Origin: an uncultured Flavobacteriaceae bacterium
GTDB lineage: Bacteria > Bacteroidota > Bacteroidia > Flavobacteriales > Flavobacteriaceae
Direction of reading: 5' to 3'
Assembly (NCBI GenBank): GCA_947497245.1
Contig: CANMFO010000001.1
Location: forward strand, 744,001-808,000
Length of the DNA stretch: 64,000 nucleotides
Shown: piece after piece, positions 7,165-15,838 of the stretch
Position numbering within the stretch: the first letter of the stretch is position 1
How the letters are laid out: every line of letters starts with the position of its first letter
Translations under genes and position numbers: made by a program
Notes under the pieces: generated by a model
The model's input: only the letters and a program-made list of their open reading frames with translations
Database searches by the model: none
What the model was told of the DNA's origin: nothing

Positions 7165-8297
7165 AGTTCAACCTATTGAAAATACTGTTCATAGTACTGT
7201 GTTTTCAATCCGCGTTCATTTCATTCTTTCTGTTCCAGAGCAAAAAGGGAAAACGCCTGGGCAACCGTATGCTTGCCCTGGTGTTCCTGATGCTTTCCAT
7301 TGCCCTGGTCAACCTCTATTGGACGGTGTTCGGCATCGAGACCAATTTCCCGCGACTGCTCTTTATCGACGATACCTTTATGTTTGCCTATGGCCCGCTG
7401 TTGTACCTTTTCACGCAATCGGCCTTGTTCAAGGAATACCGTCTCAAAAGGTGCCACCTGTTCCATTTTATCCCGTTCCTGCTCTTTGTCTGTATCATGG
7501 TACTCCTGCTGTCGAATGTGGACCCGGAATCGCTGTACCGTTCCATGCGGCTGGCCGAAAACCAGAATATCCCATGGTATGTCAAGATCGGGGGGCTGTT
7601 GATGTTGCTCCATGTGCTGTGCTACCTCCTCCTATCGAAATGGGAGGTCAAACGTGTTCTGGACAGCGCCCTTCAATCCCGATCCACCATTGACCAGGGA
7701 CATATCAAGACGCTAAGGTTCCTGCTCAACAGCTTCATCCTGCTCTTTGGTATATCCCTGGTACATGCCTTTTTACCGTTCCTCGGCTTTAAGAACGGAT
7801 TGTTGTTCAGCCTGTTGGCCATGGTCCTCTTTCTATTTTATTTTATCAATTCGGTGGTATTGAAAATGCTGAACCGGGCCACCCAGGACAGCGGACTGAT
7901 CACCCAGACCCGTTTTGGGGCCAAGGGAAAATATGCCGCGACCAAGCTGGAACCCCAAGAACTGGAGGCCTATAAGACCAAGGTCTGGGAGTATATGGTG
8001 GCCGAGGAACGGTACCTGGACAGCGACCTAAAGATCGATGACCTGGCCCTTGAGCTCGATCTACCGCCCAAAAAACTCTCCCAAATAATCAATGAAGGCT
8101 ATTCCTGTAATTTTTTCGATTTTGTGAACAGGTTCCGGGTGGAGGCTGCCAAGGTCTTGCTCTCCAATCGGGCCGATGCCAAACGGACCGTCCTGGAAGT
8201 GTTGTACGATTCGGGCTTTAACTCCAAGTCTTCCTTCAATACCGCCTTCAAAAAGTTCACGGGGCTCACCCCGACCGAATACAAGAACCGTTTGTAA
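7161..8297 (+). CDS. membrane-tethered AraC family regulator
   Basis: 378-residue protein. The N-terminal 230 residues are seven or so hydrophobic helices (first: LLKILFIVLCFQSAFISFFL). After a basic linker, a C-terminal AraC/XylS DNA-binding domain carries DLALELDLPPKKLSQIIN (first helix-turn-helix) and VLYDSGFNSKSSFNTAFKKFTGLTP (second), the standard signature. The architecture (polytopic membrane sensor plus cytoplasmic AraC domain) is widespread in Flavobacteriia, and ligands are mostly unknown. It follows the CotH operon by 71 bp in the same direction. One of four such proteins in the window. Confidence 0.88.
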   Translation: MEFNLLKILFIVLCFQSAFISFFLFQSKKGKRLGNRMLALVFLMLSIALVNLYWTVFGIETNFPRLLFIDDTFMFAYGPLLYLFTQSALFKEYRLKRCHLFHFIPFLLFVCIMVLLLSNVDPESLYRSMRLAENQNIPWYVKIGGLLMLLHVLCYLLLSKWEVKRVLDSALQSRSTIDQGHIKTLRFLLNSFILLFGISLVHAFLPFLGFKNGLLFSLLAMVLFLFYFINSVVLKMLNRATQDSGLITQTRFGAKGKYAATKLEPQELEAYKTKVWEYMVAEERYLDSDLKIDDLALELDLPPKKLSQIINEGYSCNFFDFVNRFRVEAAKVLLSNRADAKRTVLEVLYDSGFNSKSSFNTAFKKFTGLTPTEYKNRL

Positions 8298-8376
8298 AAG
8301 CGTTCGATTTTCTGATGTCGGTCGACCGGGGGCGTTGCGTTTCGTACCCTTGCATCCAATCATAAAACATGAAGGC

Positions 8377-9093
8377 ATGCAACGATTAAGACAACTATTA
8401 CAAACGAACAAATGGGCCAAAACAATGGAATTGATCCTAGTTTTTTTGGTCGCGGGCATCATCATCAAAATTTTTGTAAAACCGGACAACGATGCCCTGA
8501 TCTATAACCAGGCCGTGGTCTGGGTGGCCAATGTGGTCATGTTGGCCCTGGTATGGGCGGGCCTGAAGCTCCGAGGCGAAGATGTAGGGCACTTTGGCCT
8601 GGGTCTTAAAAAAGTGGGCCCGAAAGAGGCCTTGCGGGTATTTCTGTGGTCGTTGTTGGTCTTTGTGCTGGCCTTGGCGGGCTTTGTTGTGGGGTCGATC
8701 ATCATGGCGAACCTTTTAGGCGTTCCCGAAAATGCAGATATGGGGGGCTATGCCTTTTTGAAGGACAACCTGGGGATGCTCATTTTGTCCTGTGTCGGGG
8801 TCTATATCGTTTCTTCCTTTGGGGAAGAAGTGGTCTATAGGGCGTTTCTGATCAACCGTATTTCCGAACTGGGCTGGGGCGGCAAAAAGGGGGAGGGCAT
8901 TGCGGTGGTCATCAGTGCTATTGTCTTTGGCCTGGCCCACTATAGCTGGGGACCTATGGGAATTGTACAAACGGCCTTTATGGGCCTGGTGTTGGGGCTG
9001 TGCTATGTGGCCCTGAAAAAAAGGCTCTGGATCTTGGTTTTGGCACACGTCTATCTGGACACCCTGTTGCTGCTCCAAATATACTTTGCATAG
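8377..9093 (+). CDS. CPBP family intramembrane glutamic protease
   Basis: 238-residue polytopic membrane protein starting at ATG 8377. The frame is open upstream but lies over the preceding gene. The CPBP/Rce1 signature is present: GEEVVYRAFLINRI (motif 1, EExxxR, about residues 148-161), FGLAHYSWG (motif 2, with the catalytic-site His) and the late LAHVYLDT histidine (motif 3). Family members are glutamate-type intramembrane proteases or CAAX-protease-like immunity factors. No bacteriocin gene is nearby, so its substrate is unknown. It converges on the regulator gene at 9153. Confidence 0.85.
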   Translation: MQRLRQLLQTNKWAKTMELILVFLVAGIIIKIFVKPDNDALIYNQAVVWVANVVMLALVWAGLKLRGEDVGHFGLGLKKVGPKEALRVFLWSLLVFVLALAGFVVGSIIMANLLGVPENADMGGYAFLKDNLGMLILSCVGVYIVSSFGEEVVYRAFLINRISELGWGGKKGEGIAVVISAIVFGLAHYSWGPMGIVQTAFMGLVLGLCYVALKKRLWILVLAHVYLDTLLLLQIYFA

Positions 9094-9152
9094 TGCGGGG
9101 AGAGAGCGGCAAGAAGGGAATCTCGCCCACTTTTTTATAAGATGGCACCCGG

Positions 9153-10451
9153 CTAACGATCAAAGGCATCCTCGAATACGGCCCTTCCCTGGGCATCGGA
9201 AAGTCTGGCGTGGTCGATGGAGCCGGTACCGTCAAAGATATACGTCAGCCCCATGATCTTGCCAAAGTCCTCTCCAAAGGTTTCCGAATAGGCCAATTGC
9301 CCGTTTATCCGGATCTCTGCATGTTTGTTCTTGACCCTGATACCAATTTCCTGCCAATCGTACAGGTCCTGCCCCAATAGGGAAAGGTCGTTGTCCTTTC
9401 CATTTCGGGTGATTTCCCCCATTTTGTACGCCCCATGGATCTCGCAGCCCTTTCGGACCATGTCAACATAAAAGATGTGCTTTTCGGTGACGATGTACAC
9501 CTTGAACCAGGGACAGTTGGAATCGACGACTCGATCGACCTTGGCGCGGGTCATAAAATCAAAATTGTTGGAAGAGATCCCGAACACCTCGCTCAAGGTC
9601 ACCCGGGTGATAAAACGTTTTGAGAGGTCCACGTTCCGTTTCCGGAGCAGTTGCTCGGACAGCTGCAATTGCCCATCGGCGATATAGGACTCTCCCATGA
9701 AATCGATGAACCGTTCATCGGACGAGCTGTAATAGGAGTGGGCCTCCCATCCATCGCTGAGGATATGTATGGGCTGTTGGGCAACAACGCTGTCGTTGGC
9801 AATGAGCCGCGCCCGGTGGTAGCCCGATTCGTAATAAATGCTGGAAAAGACCGTTTTGGCCGGGTCTATCCTCTCCCTCCGCCAAACGTTCCAGGACTGT
9901 TGGATAAAAAAGCTGTCGGCCTCGATATGGGACACATTGTACTTGAAAATGGAGGTGACCGGTACCCCCTTGAACCGGGTCTTGTCCGCTGTAAAGGTTA
10001 TGGGACCGTTTACGACCACCCCGCTATGGTTGGGAACGGGATCATTTCGGGTATATAGGACGAGCAAGGGCACTGCGGCCAGGACGAGGAATGGCAGGCC
10101 TATCTTCCACCATCTGTGCCCAAGGGGCCCTTGCATGGGCCAGGAACCCCGGCCCAGTGCCCGTTGAGAGGTCGTGTTTCCCTTGTTCCGCAATTTGAAG
10201 TGCTGCCAATTGTCATAATCGAGCACACTGACCAGTGCATTGAGGGTGGCCAGTTGGGGGCCTTGCTTGAAATCGTTCTTCCAAAGCCGTTTCAAGGTCG
10301 ATAGGCTGATGTACACCCCTTTTTCGGTTTCGATGTAATTGGAAAGGAGTTCCAGGTCTTTTTGGGTATGTCCGTTCCCGTTTCCGAAAGAAAACTTTTC
10401 TTCCAGCTGCTTTTTACAGAGTTCTATATAATCGGTTTCCGAATACGGCAT
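9153..10451 (-). CDS. single-pass membrane regulator with periplasmic beta-domain (module copy 1)
   Basis: 432 residues, unnamed family. Residues 1-90 form a helical, DNA-binding-like domain with the motif LSTLKRLW (50-57) and NWQHF (81-85). One membrane helix follows at about 114-134. A PKD-like strand region (FIQQSWNV; YYESGYHRARL) and a C-terminal LamG-like part (IRVKNKHAEIRINGQ...GSIDHARLSDAQG) should be periplasmic. It aligns along its whole length with the protein encoded at 26299-27558, with STLKR/TTLKR and NW at identical residue numbers. It is divergent from the secreted protein gene at 10588, with 136 bp between starts. A role as a one-component transmembrane regulator of that gene is inferred. 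Confidence 0.7.
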   Translation of the reverse strand: MPYSETDYIELCKKQLEEKFSFGNGNGHTQKDLELLSNYIETEKGVYISLSTLKRLWKNDFKQGPQLATLNALVSVLDYDNWQHFKLRNKGNTTSQRALGRGSWPMQGPLGHRWWKIGLPFLVLAAVPLLVLYTRNDPVPNHSGVVVNGPITFTADKTRFKGVPVTSIFKYNVSHIEADSFFIQQSWNVWRRERIDPAKTVFSSIYYESGYHRARLIANDSVVAQQPIHILSDGWEAHSYYSSSDERFIDFMGESYIADGQLQLSEQLLRKRNVDLSKRFITRVTLSEVFGISSNNFDFMTRAKVDRVVDSNCPWFKVYIVTEKHIFYVDMVRKGCEIHGAYKMGEITRNGKDNDLSLLGQDLYDWQEIGIRVKNKHAEIRINGQLAYSETFGEDFGKIMGLTYIFDGTGSIDHARLSDAQGRAVFEDAFDR

Positions 10452-10495
10452 CGTAGCGCAAATTTAATCCAAATCGAGGTAAAATGGCACGCTGT

Positions 10496-10572
10496 CCAAA
10501 GAATGACCCAACTTTGACCGGCTTAAGACCTACTTTAAAACGGGTACTTCGCAGAGTGATGGATATCTTTGG
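10496..10572. promoter_or_regulatory. divergent promoter region of module copy 1
   Basis: A rightward -7 box TATCTTTG (10564-10571) fits TAnnTTTG and ends 16 bp before the start at 10588. CCAAAGA (10496-10502) and TCTTTGG (10566-10572) form an inverted pair 63 bp apart. The second module copy has a comparable CAAAG/CTTTG pair in its gap. A leftward TAAATTTG also occurs close to the regulator start. Confidence 0.4.
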
Positions 10573-10587
10573 CAAAAACATAAAATC

Positions 10588-11223
10588 ATGCAATCAATCA
10601 CGAACACTTTAATGGTGCTGTGCCTGATGGGTACGGCAGTTGTACACGCACAATCGGGAAATGGTCTGGAAATGGACCCCGAAAACTGGTCGGTCTATAA
10701 CCGGGAGGTATCCTTTGATGGGGGAACGGCACATTTGAATGCCAAGGCAAACGATGGGCTGTTGTGGCTCAAGGACGCCCCATTTAAAAACGGTACGATA
10801 GAACTCGACATCAAGGGAAGGGACACCCCAGGGAGAAGTTTTGTCGGGCTGGCCTTTCACGGTCGGGACAATGAGACCTTTGACGGGGTCTATTTCCGCC
10901 CGTTCAACTTTAAGAACCCACAGAAGAAATCGCACGCCATCCAGTACATCGCGATGCCTGAAAACGATTGGTCCAGCTTGCGCAAGGCTTTTCCCGGAAA
11001 ATATGAGAGCAGTATGGATCCGGTTCCGGAAGTGGTCGACGATTGGTTCCATGTGAAGGTGGTGGTCGACCATCCCAAAGTTACGGTCTACGTCAATGGA
11101 TCCAGTTCCCCGACCCTGGGGATAGAACAGATCAGTACAAGAAAGACTGGCAAGGTCGGTTTTTGGGTGGGCAACGGCTCGGAAGGCTGGTTCAAGAATC
11201 TAAAAATTACGGAAAGCCATTAA
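10588..11223 (+). CDS. secreted LamG / DUF1080-like protein (module copy 1)
   Basis: 211 residues with a signal peptide (cleavage after VHAQ, about residue 22). The rest is a concanavalin-like jelly roll: FKNGTIELDIKG, GLAFHGRDNETFDGVYFRP, DDWFHVKVVVDHPKVTVYVNG and the closing strand WFKNLKI. This pattern matches DUF1080 (3-keto-disaccharide hydrolase) and LamG domains. Catalytic residues cannot be assigned. It is homologous to the N-terminal half of the protein at 27684. Both are divergent from paralogous membrane regulators, so it is probably the regulated target or the signal-binding partner. Followed by three 22-bp tandem repeats. Confidence 0.72.
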   Translation: MQSITNTLMVLCLMGTAVVHAQSGNGLEMDPENWSVYNREVSFDGGTAHLNAKANDGLLWLKDAPFKNGTIELDIKGRDTPGRSFVGLAFHGRDNETFDGVYFRPFNFKNPQKKSHAIQYIAMPENDWSSLRKAFPGKYESSMDPVPEVVDDWFHVKVVVDHPKVTVYVNGSSSPTLGIEQISTRKTGKVGFWVGNGSEGWFKNLKITESH

Positions 11224-11250
11224 CGCCCATAGGCTTGCCAAGTAAACCAG

Positions 11251-11316
11251 GGAGATTTACTGAGTAACTCTTGGGGACTTACTGGGTAACTCTTGGAGAC
11301 TTACTGAGTGACTTTA
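11251..11316. repeat. three tandem 22-bp direct repeats
   Basis: Units at 11251-11272, 11273-11294 and 11295-11316 begin GGAGA/GGGGA and share TTACTGAGTAACTCTT with a few substitutions. Each unit carries GAGT-A-ACTC-like symmetry at its centre. They sit between the LamG-like gene and the hydrolase gene. The function is unknown, but repeated protein-binding sites are one possibility. Confidence 0.75.
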
Positions 11317-11420
11317 AAAAAACCAAAAAAGGCCCTCGAGAGGTGCTATTGTACATCCCGGAAGTACCTTGTGGACTTGAATATTTGAATATCTTTACCT
11401 AAGCGATAACACTACATACT

Positions 11421-12446
11421 ATGACAGTCTTCAAAATTATGATCGGCAACATGGCCCGACGTTTTCCAGGGCTGCTGTTTGCACTGTCCGTTGTGGGCCT
11501 TCAAGGCCAGACCGGTTTGGACCGGGGAAGCGGGGATCGATCTGACACCGGCTTACCAGTACTAAAGGATTGGTTTCTTTCGACCGGCGACTGGCAGAAC
11601 GATCCACAACTGTATGTCCGCGAATTTGGGACCGGTACCGAGACGGTTATCATGCTCCACGGTGGGTGGGGGGCGGAACACAGTGGACTGGTCGAGGCTG
11701 TGGTTTCCTTGAAAACGGAATATCGTTTTGTATTTTATGACCAGCGGGGATCTTTACGCTCGCCCTTTCCAGATTCCTTGATTACCTTCGATCGTCATAT
11801 ACAAGATCTGGAATTTTTGCGAAAAGAACTGGACCAGGACCAGCTTACTTTGGTCGGTCATTCCATGGGAGCGGTCCTGGCCAGTGCCTATGCCAAAAAA
11901 TATCCCAAGCGGATAAAAAGACTGGTGCTAATGGCTCCGGCCCACCTCAAAAATCCCATCCCGGAAGAGGATAGTGAAATACGGCAACAACAGTCCAAAC
12001 GGTTCGAGGCCTTTATGGACCGGCCAGGGGTACAAAGGGAGCTCGACGCTTTGCAACTCAATAGGGAAAGCCCCTCTTTGTCCTCCCGGGAGCAGACCGC
12101 CAAGTTCCGCATCAATTTTGCAAAAAGGATGCTCTATGACGTCGGCAATTGGTCCGGCCTTGCCGGAGGGAGGGCACTATACCAGGGCCATGTTTTTGGG
12201 CTTACCGCCAATAGCTATCCAACAGCGGGCTGGAACTACCTCGAAGCGTTCGCAAAGGAAGAGTATCCGGTGATCATTATCGCCGGAGACCATGATTTTT
12301 TGGATATGGGGAACCTGTTGATCAAAAAATGGACCGCGGCCCATCCTGAAATTGCATTGCACATTATCAAAAATGCGGGACATATGCTCTGGATCGACCA
12401 GGCAGAAGCGACCACCAAGGCCTTAAGACAGGGATTGGGGCGCTAG
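11421..12446 (+). CDS. secreted alpha/beta hydrolase (prolyl-aminopeptidase-like)
   Basis: 341 residues. Alpha/beta hydrolase fold with the oxyanion segment MLHGGWGAE (78-86), FYDQRGSLRS (105-114, the strand pattern of proline iminopeptidases), nucleophile elbow GHSMG with Ser148, the acid loop GDHDFLD and the histidine in NAGHMLW near the C-terminus. The catalytic triad is therefore complete. An N-terminal hydrophobic stretch (LLFALSVVGLQGQ) indicates export. A downstream ATG at 11451 (MARRF) is an alternative start. The substrate is unknown. Confidence 0.82.
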   Translation: MTVFKIMIGNMARRFPGLLFALSVVGLQGQTGLDRGSGDRSDTGLPVLKDWFLSTGDWQNDPQLYVREFGTGTETVIMLHGGWGAEHSGLVEAVVSLKTEYRFVFYDQRGSLRSPFPDSLITFDRHIQDLEFLRKELDQDQLTLVGHSMGAVLASAYAKKYPKRIKRLVLMAPAHLKNPIPEEDSEIRQQQSKRFEAFMDRPGVQRELDALQLNRESPSLSSREQTAKFRINFAKRMLYDVGNWSGLAGGRALYQGHVFGLTANSYPTAGWNYLEAFAKEEYPVIIIAGDHDFLDMGNLLIKKWTAAHPEIALHIIKNAGHMLWIDQAEATTKALRQGLGR

Positions 12447-12521
12447 GGGAAGGAGAAGCGGGCCTTTAAGACCACAACGGAAACGATCCTGTTTTTGGAT
12501 TCTGGGAAATTCCTTTCGAGA

Positions 12522-13880
12522 TCATGCCCTGACCTCCTGTTTTATAAATTCCCTTGGGGTCATGTTCATTTGCTTTCTGAAGGCGGCGTTAAAGCTCGAT
12601 TTCGATCGAAAACCGGCCTGATTGGCAATGGCCTCAATGGTCAGGTATCGGTTGTGTTCATCCCCCAAGCGCTTTTTCACCTCGTCCACACGGTATTGGT
12701 TGACAAAATCGTAAAAGTTTTTCTTAAGGGAATTGTTCAAAAGGGCACTCAGGTACTTTGGGTTTACATCGAGGGCAGAAGCCAGGATATCCAGACTCAG
12801 GTTGGGGTCCAGGTACAGTTTCTGGTCCACCATCAATAGGTTCAATTTGTCCTTTAGGCTCGAAAGGCCCGCTTCGTCCACGCCCTGGTTCCCGTTCGAT
12901 ACGTTGATGCTTTTGTTGAGCAGGAAGAATTTCAGATTGGAGACCACTTCGGTCCCCAGCCATATCAGCACTACGGCGATGAACAACCACAGCGGATTGT
13001 ACGAAAGTGTGGTGACCCCGAAGTCGTATAGTGCAAAATTTGCAAGGACCATAAAGCCCCAGAACAGGAACAGACCGGCCATTCCTACCAAAAACCGGAA
13101 CACCCATGCCGTGAAGGTTACGTTCCTGATAGGGTGCGCGATTTTCCACTGGACAAAAAGGCGGTGGGCGAAAAACAGATAGGCCATCCCCATAAAAATG
13201 GACAGTATTTGTTCCATATGGCCGAACCGGATCTCAAAAGGAGTGGCCATAAACTGTTCTTTGATCTGCCCAGGCATCACGAACAGTAGGGCGTAATAGA
13301 GGAACATCGCCCCGGCTGGCAGAAAGTGCAGTCCGTACTTTGGCTTCCATCTAAAAGGGTTTGCCACCAAACTTTTGATATATAGGAAGGTCAGGGGCCC
13401 CAACAAAAGGATAAAGGAGATGGGGGTGAACAGACTTTTATAAGTGCTGGTCAAGCCATAGTTTACACCGAACAACTGGTTCTTGAAACCGTATAGGGAA
13501 AGGACGAGGATGATTCCGGAGAGAAAGACATTGAGCGACTTCCCCTTGGTGCTCTTGAACAACAGGAAAAAGGACAATAGGATGCCCGCTGCGAACACGG
13601 GGTAGATGATCTTGGTATAGAGTTGTCCCAGCATTCCCGCTTCCAAAAAAGGGGCGAGCCGTTGATCTGCCATCAGGGCCGCACCTTGGGGCACTTGTAC
13701 CAAGGGCATTTTGCAGGTGGGGCAGGAACCCACGTTGCTGAAGCGCAGGGTGTCCTGGTTACAACCGCATGGGGGACAGCGGTATTCGATTCTTTCCATT
13801 GTCGGCGCGCCCGCATCCTGATGGGCATGGCCGCTTAGGTGAAAAAGTGCAAAACATATGACCCAAAGTGAAATCTTCAT
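12522..13880 (-). CDS. AraC membrane regulator with N-terminal heavy-metal-binding domain
   Basis: 452 residues in four parts. There is a signal peptide (about 1-20). A periplasmic zinc-ribbon-like heavy-metal-binding domain follows, with C-P-P-C-G-C at 35-40 and C-P-T-C-K-M at 53-58, the pattern seen in copper/heavy-metal efflux proteins. Six or seven membrane helices occupy about 85-320. A C-terminal AraC domain has LDILASALDVNPKYLSALLN and IANQAGFRSKSSFNAAFRKQM. The architecture suggests an extracytoplasmic metal or thiol signal passed directly to DNA binding. No metal transporter gene is adjacent. A small inverted repeat (AGGACC/GGTCCT, 13906-13924) lies just upstream. Confidence 0.85.
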   Translation of the reverse strand: MKISLWVICFALFHLSGHAHQDAGAPTMERIEYRCPPCGCNQDTLRFSNVGSCPTCKMPLVQVPQGAALMADQRLAPFLEAGMLGQLYTKIIYPVFAAGILLSFFLLFKSTKGKSLNVFLSGIILVLSLYGFKNQLFGVNYGLTSTYKSLFTPISFILLLGPLTFLYIKSLVANPFRWKPKYGLHFLPAGAMFLYYALLFVMPGQIKEQFMATPFEIRFGHMEQILSIFMGMAYLFFAHRLFVQWKIAHPIRNVTFTAWVFRFLVGMAGLFLFWGFMVLANFALYDFGVTTLSYNPLWLFIAVVLIWLGTEVVSNLKFFLLNKSINVSNGNQGVDEAGLSSLKDKLNLLMVDQKLYLDPNLSLDILASALDVNPKYLSALLNNSLKKNFYDFVNQYRVDEVKKRLGDEHNRYLTIEAIANQAGFRSKSSFNAAFRKQMNMTPREFIKQEVRA

Positions 13881-14004
13881 GTGACCCGCGGCTTAGACTT
13901 TTTGTAGGACCCAAGACAGGTCCTTTATAAAATTAGCGAATACTGTTCTAAAGATTCTGTTAAATATCCATAAACAAACTGTCCCAGAACCAAGGCCTCC
14001 ATTT

Positions 14005-14436
14005 TTAAAACATCGAAAATTGTTTGGTGATCACCCGCCAGCCGCTATCAAATCGGTACAGCGTCAAATAATCAATATACTTTAGTTTCCCTTCCTCATG
14101 GAGGATCAACTTCACCACCGCGGTCTGCCCCTCATGATCTATATGCGCAAATTCCCAGCTAACGGCTTTTTTGGGCAGGTTTCTTTTTCGAACGCTCTGG
14201 ATGTCCTCCAACCATTCCGAGCGCGTGCGGATGTAGAACGTGCTTTGGTACAGTACGTACATATGGAAATCCTCATGGAACCCCTCCTTTATACGGTTCA
14301 GGTCCCCATCGAGGTACAAGGGGGCAATATAGCACTCCAGGACCAACTTTTTAAGGCCGTCCTTTGTAGGGTTTTCTTGGGCGGACAGGCAAGGGACCAT
14401 CAAAAGAAAGCATATTAAAAGAAGCTTGGGAACCAT
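14005..14436 (-). CDS. secreted NTF2-like protein (lumazine-binding-like)
   Basis: 143 residues with a signal peptide (cleavage near LSAQ, residue 20). The remainder has the NTF2-fold pattern of the putative lumazine-binding / DUF4440 group: an N-terminal helix (LKKLVLECYIAPLYLDGDL), HEDFHMYVLY, WLEDIQS, and closing strands TAVVKLILHEE, YIDYLTLYRFDSGWRVITKQF. No catalytic residues can be assigned. It lies 124 bp upstream of the metal-domain AraC gene on the same strand, and divergent from the serine hydrolase. Confidence 0.75.
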   Translation of the reverse strand: MVPKLLLICFLLMVPCLSAQENPTKDGLKKLVLECYIAPLYLDGDLNRIKEGFHEDFHMYVLYQSTFYIRTRSEWLEDIQSVRKRNLPKKAVSWEFAHIDHEGQTAVVKLILHEEGKLKYIDYLTLYRFDSGWRVITKQFSMF

Positions 14437-14557
14437 ACCCTCAAATTAACACAACCCCCTTTTCGAATCCTTTCCGGACCCTGTCCAAAATGTACGAATG
14501 CTTCCAAACGTACAAAAAAGATGGAAGTATGCCGTCGGCTTTTGCCCTTGCCCCATT

Positions 14558-14585
14558 TTTGGATGGACGGGAATCCCTACCTTTA
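14558..14585 (+). promoter_or_regulatory. candidate promoter of the serine hydrolase gene
   Basis: TTTG at 14558-14561 and TACCTTTA at 14578-14585 are separated by 16 bp. They approximate the Bacteroidota -33/-7 pair TTTG / TAnnTTTG and lie about 30 bp before the ATG at 14616. This also argues against the earlier in-frame start at 14490. Confidence 0.45.
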
Positions 14586-14615
14586 AACAAGAACTGGAAA
14601 CATCCAAGACCATCC

Positions 14616-15731
14616 ATGGGACCAAAGAGCTGTACTTTTTTGAGATGTTTATATAGTTGGGCGCTACTGCTGACCCTGTCCCCGGTTCTTGCACAAACAG
14701 GCGACTACTTTCCAAGGGAAGCCTGGCGCACGGCAGCACCAGGTCAACAGGGAATGGACACCAAAGGGCTGACGGAGTTCATCGCATTGCTACGGGCCGG
14801 GGACCTGCAAAAGCCGATAAGTTCCTTTGCCATTGTGAAAAATGGTTATTTGATCGTAGATGAGACCTTTGGCAACTATGACGGAACAAGGCCGCACACC
14901 CTTCAGTCGGTCACCAAGAGCATCACCGCGACTTTGGTCGGGGCCGCACTCCAAAACGGGTTCATAGGGAGCCTGGATCAAAAGGTGCTCTCCTTTTTTC
15001 CAGAATATGAACGCATCGACCATCTCGACGAGCATAAGAAAGCCATGACCCTGGAGCATGCATTGACCATGCGAACCGGACAGGCATGGACGGGCGAACG
15101 CCATCTAGGTCCCCTTAACAGGTACCCGGGCGACAGGATGAAGTATGTGCTGGATTATCAAATGGAGACGCGGCCCGGAAAGAAATGGTACTACAATAGC
15201 GGTATTGCCATTCTCTTGGGCGGGCTGCTGCAAAATGCCACCGGGATGTCGACCCAGGATTTCGCCCAGCGATACCTTTTTGATCCCCTGCATATCGGGG
15301 ATGCCCAATGGCGCTGGGGCCACAAGGGGATACCCCATACGGGAGGGGGTCTATACCTCAAGCCCCATGACATGGCCAAAATAGGGTATCTGTACCTGCG
15401 CAATGGCAGGTGGGGGGACAAGCAACTGTTGCCTAAGTGGTGGGTGAAGAGAGCCACTGAACGGCACGTACCCGATACCGAGGACGTAGCGGGTATTTCC
15501 AGGATAAGCTATGGGTATCTCTGGTGGTTGATGGATATGGACAAAAAGAGCAAGTCCACGGCGCCACCCGAAATTTACATGGCCTATGGCCATTGGGGGC
15601 AATTCATCTTTGTGGTGCCAAAACACGATATGGTGGTGGTTTTTACCAACGATAGTTCGGCTTCCTATTCCGATGAGATCAGGCCCATTTCGTTGCTCTA
15701 CGACTACGTCTTGCCCGCGGTCGCCAAATAG
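14616..15731 (+). CDS. secreted class C beta-lactamase-fold serine hydrolase
   Basis: 371 residues from ATG 14616, chosen because it begins a signal peptide (CLYSWALLLTLSPVLAQ) and lies after the promoter. The nucleophile motif S-V-T-K (Ser98, Lys101) is followed by the second motif Y-Y-N-S-G near residue 193 and by glycine-rich YGHWGQ late in the protein. Together these fit the penicillin-binding / class C serine hydrolase family, which includes esterases and DD-peptidases. No evidence points to beta-lactam resistance. Probably periplasmic. The substrate is unknown. Confidence 0.85.
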   Translation: MGPKSCTFLRCLYSWALLLTLSPVLAQTGDYFPREAWRTAAPGQQGMDTKGLTEFIALLRAGDLQKPISSFAIVKNGYLIVDETFGNYDGTRPHTLQSVTKSITATLVGAALQNGFIGSLDQKVLSFFPEYERIDHLDEHKKAMTLEHALTMRTGQAWTGERHLGPLNRYPGDRMKYVLDYQMETRPGKKWYYNSGIAILLGGLLQNATGMSTQDFAQRYLFDPLHIGDAQWRWGHKGIPHTGGGLYLKPHDMAKIGYLYLRNGRWGDKQLLPKWWVKRATERHVPDTEDVAGISRISYGYLWWLMDMDKKSKSTAPPEIYMAYGHWGQFIFVVPKHDMVVVFTNDSSASYSDEIRPISLLYDYVLPAVAK

Positions 15732-15838
15732 CCCGGGTGTTTTTTGTACCTTGGTTTTGGCAGGACATCATGCCCTTTTCGATTGATTTTGTTAAATATT
15801 TGTAGACGATGAATAGGTTCCAGCATTCGATTATGATG

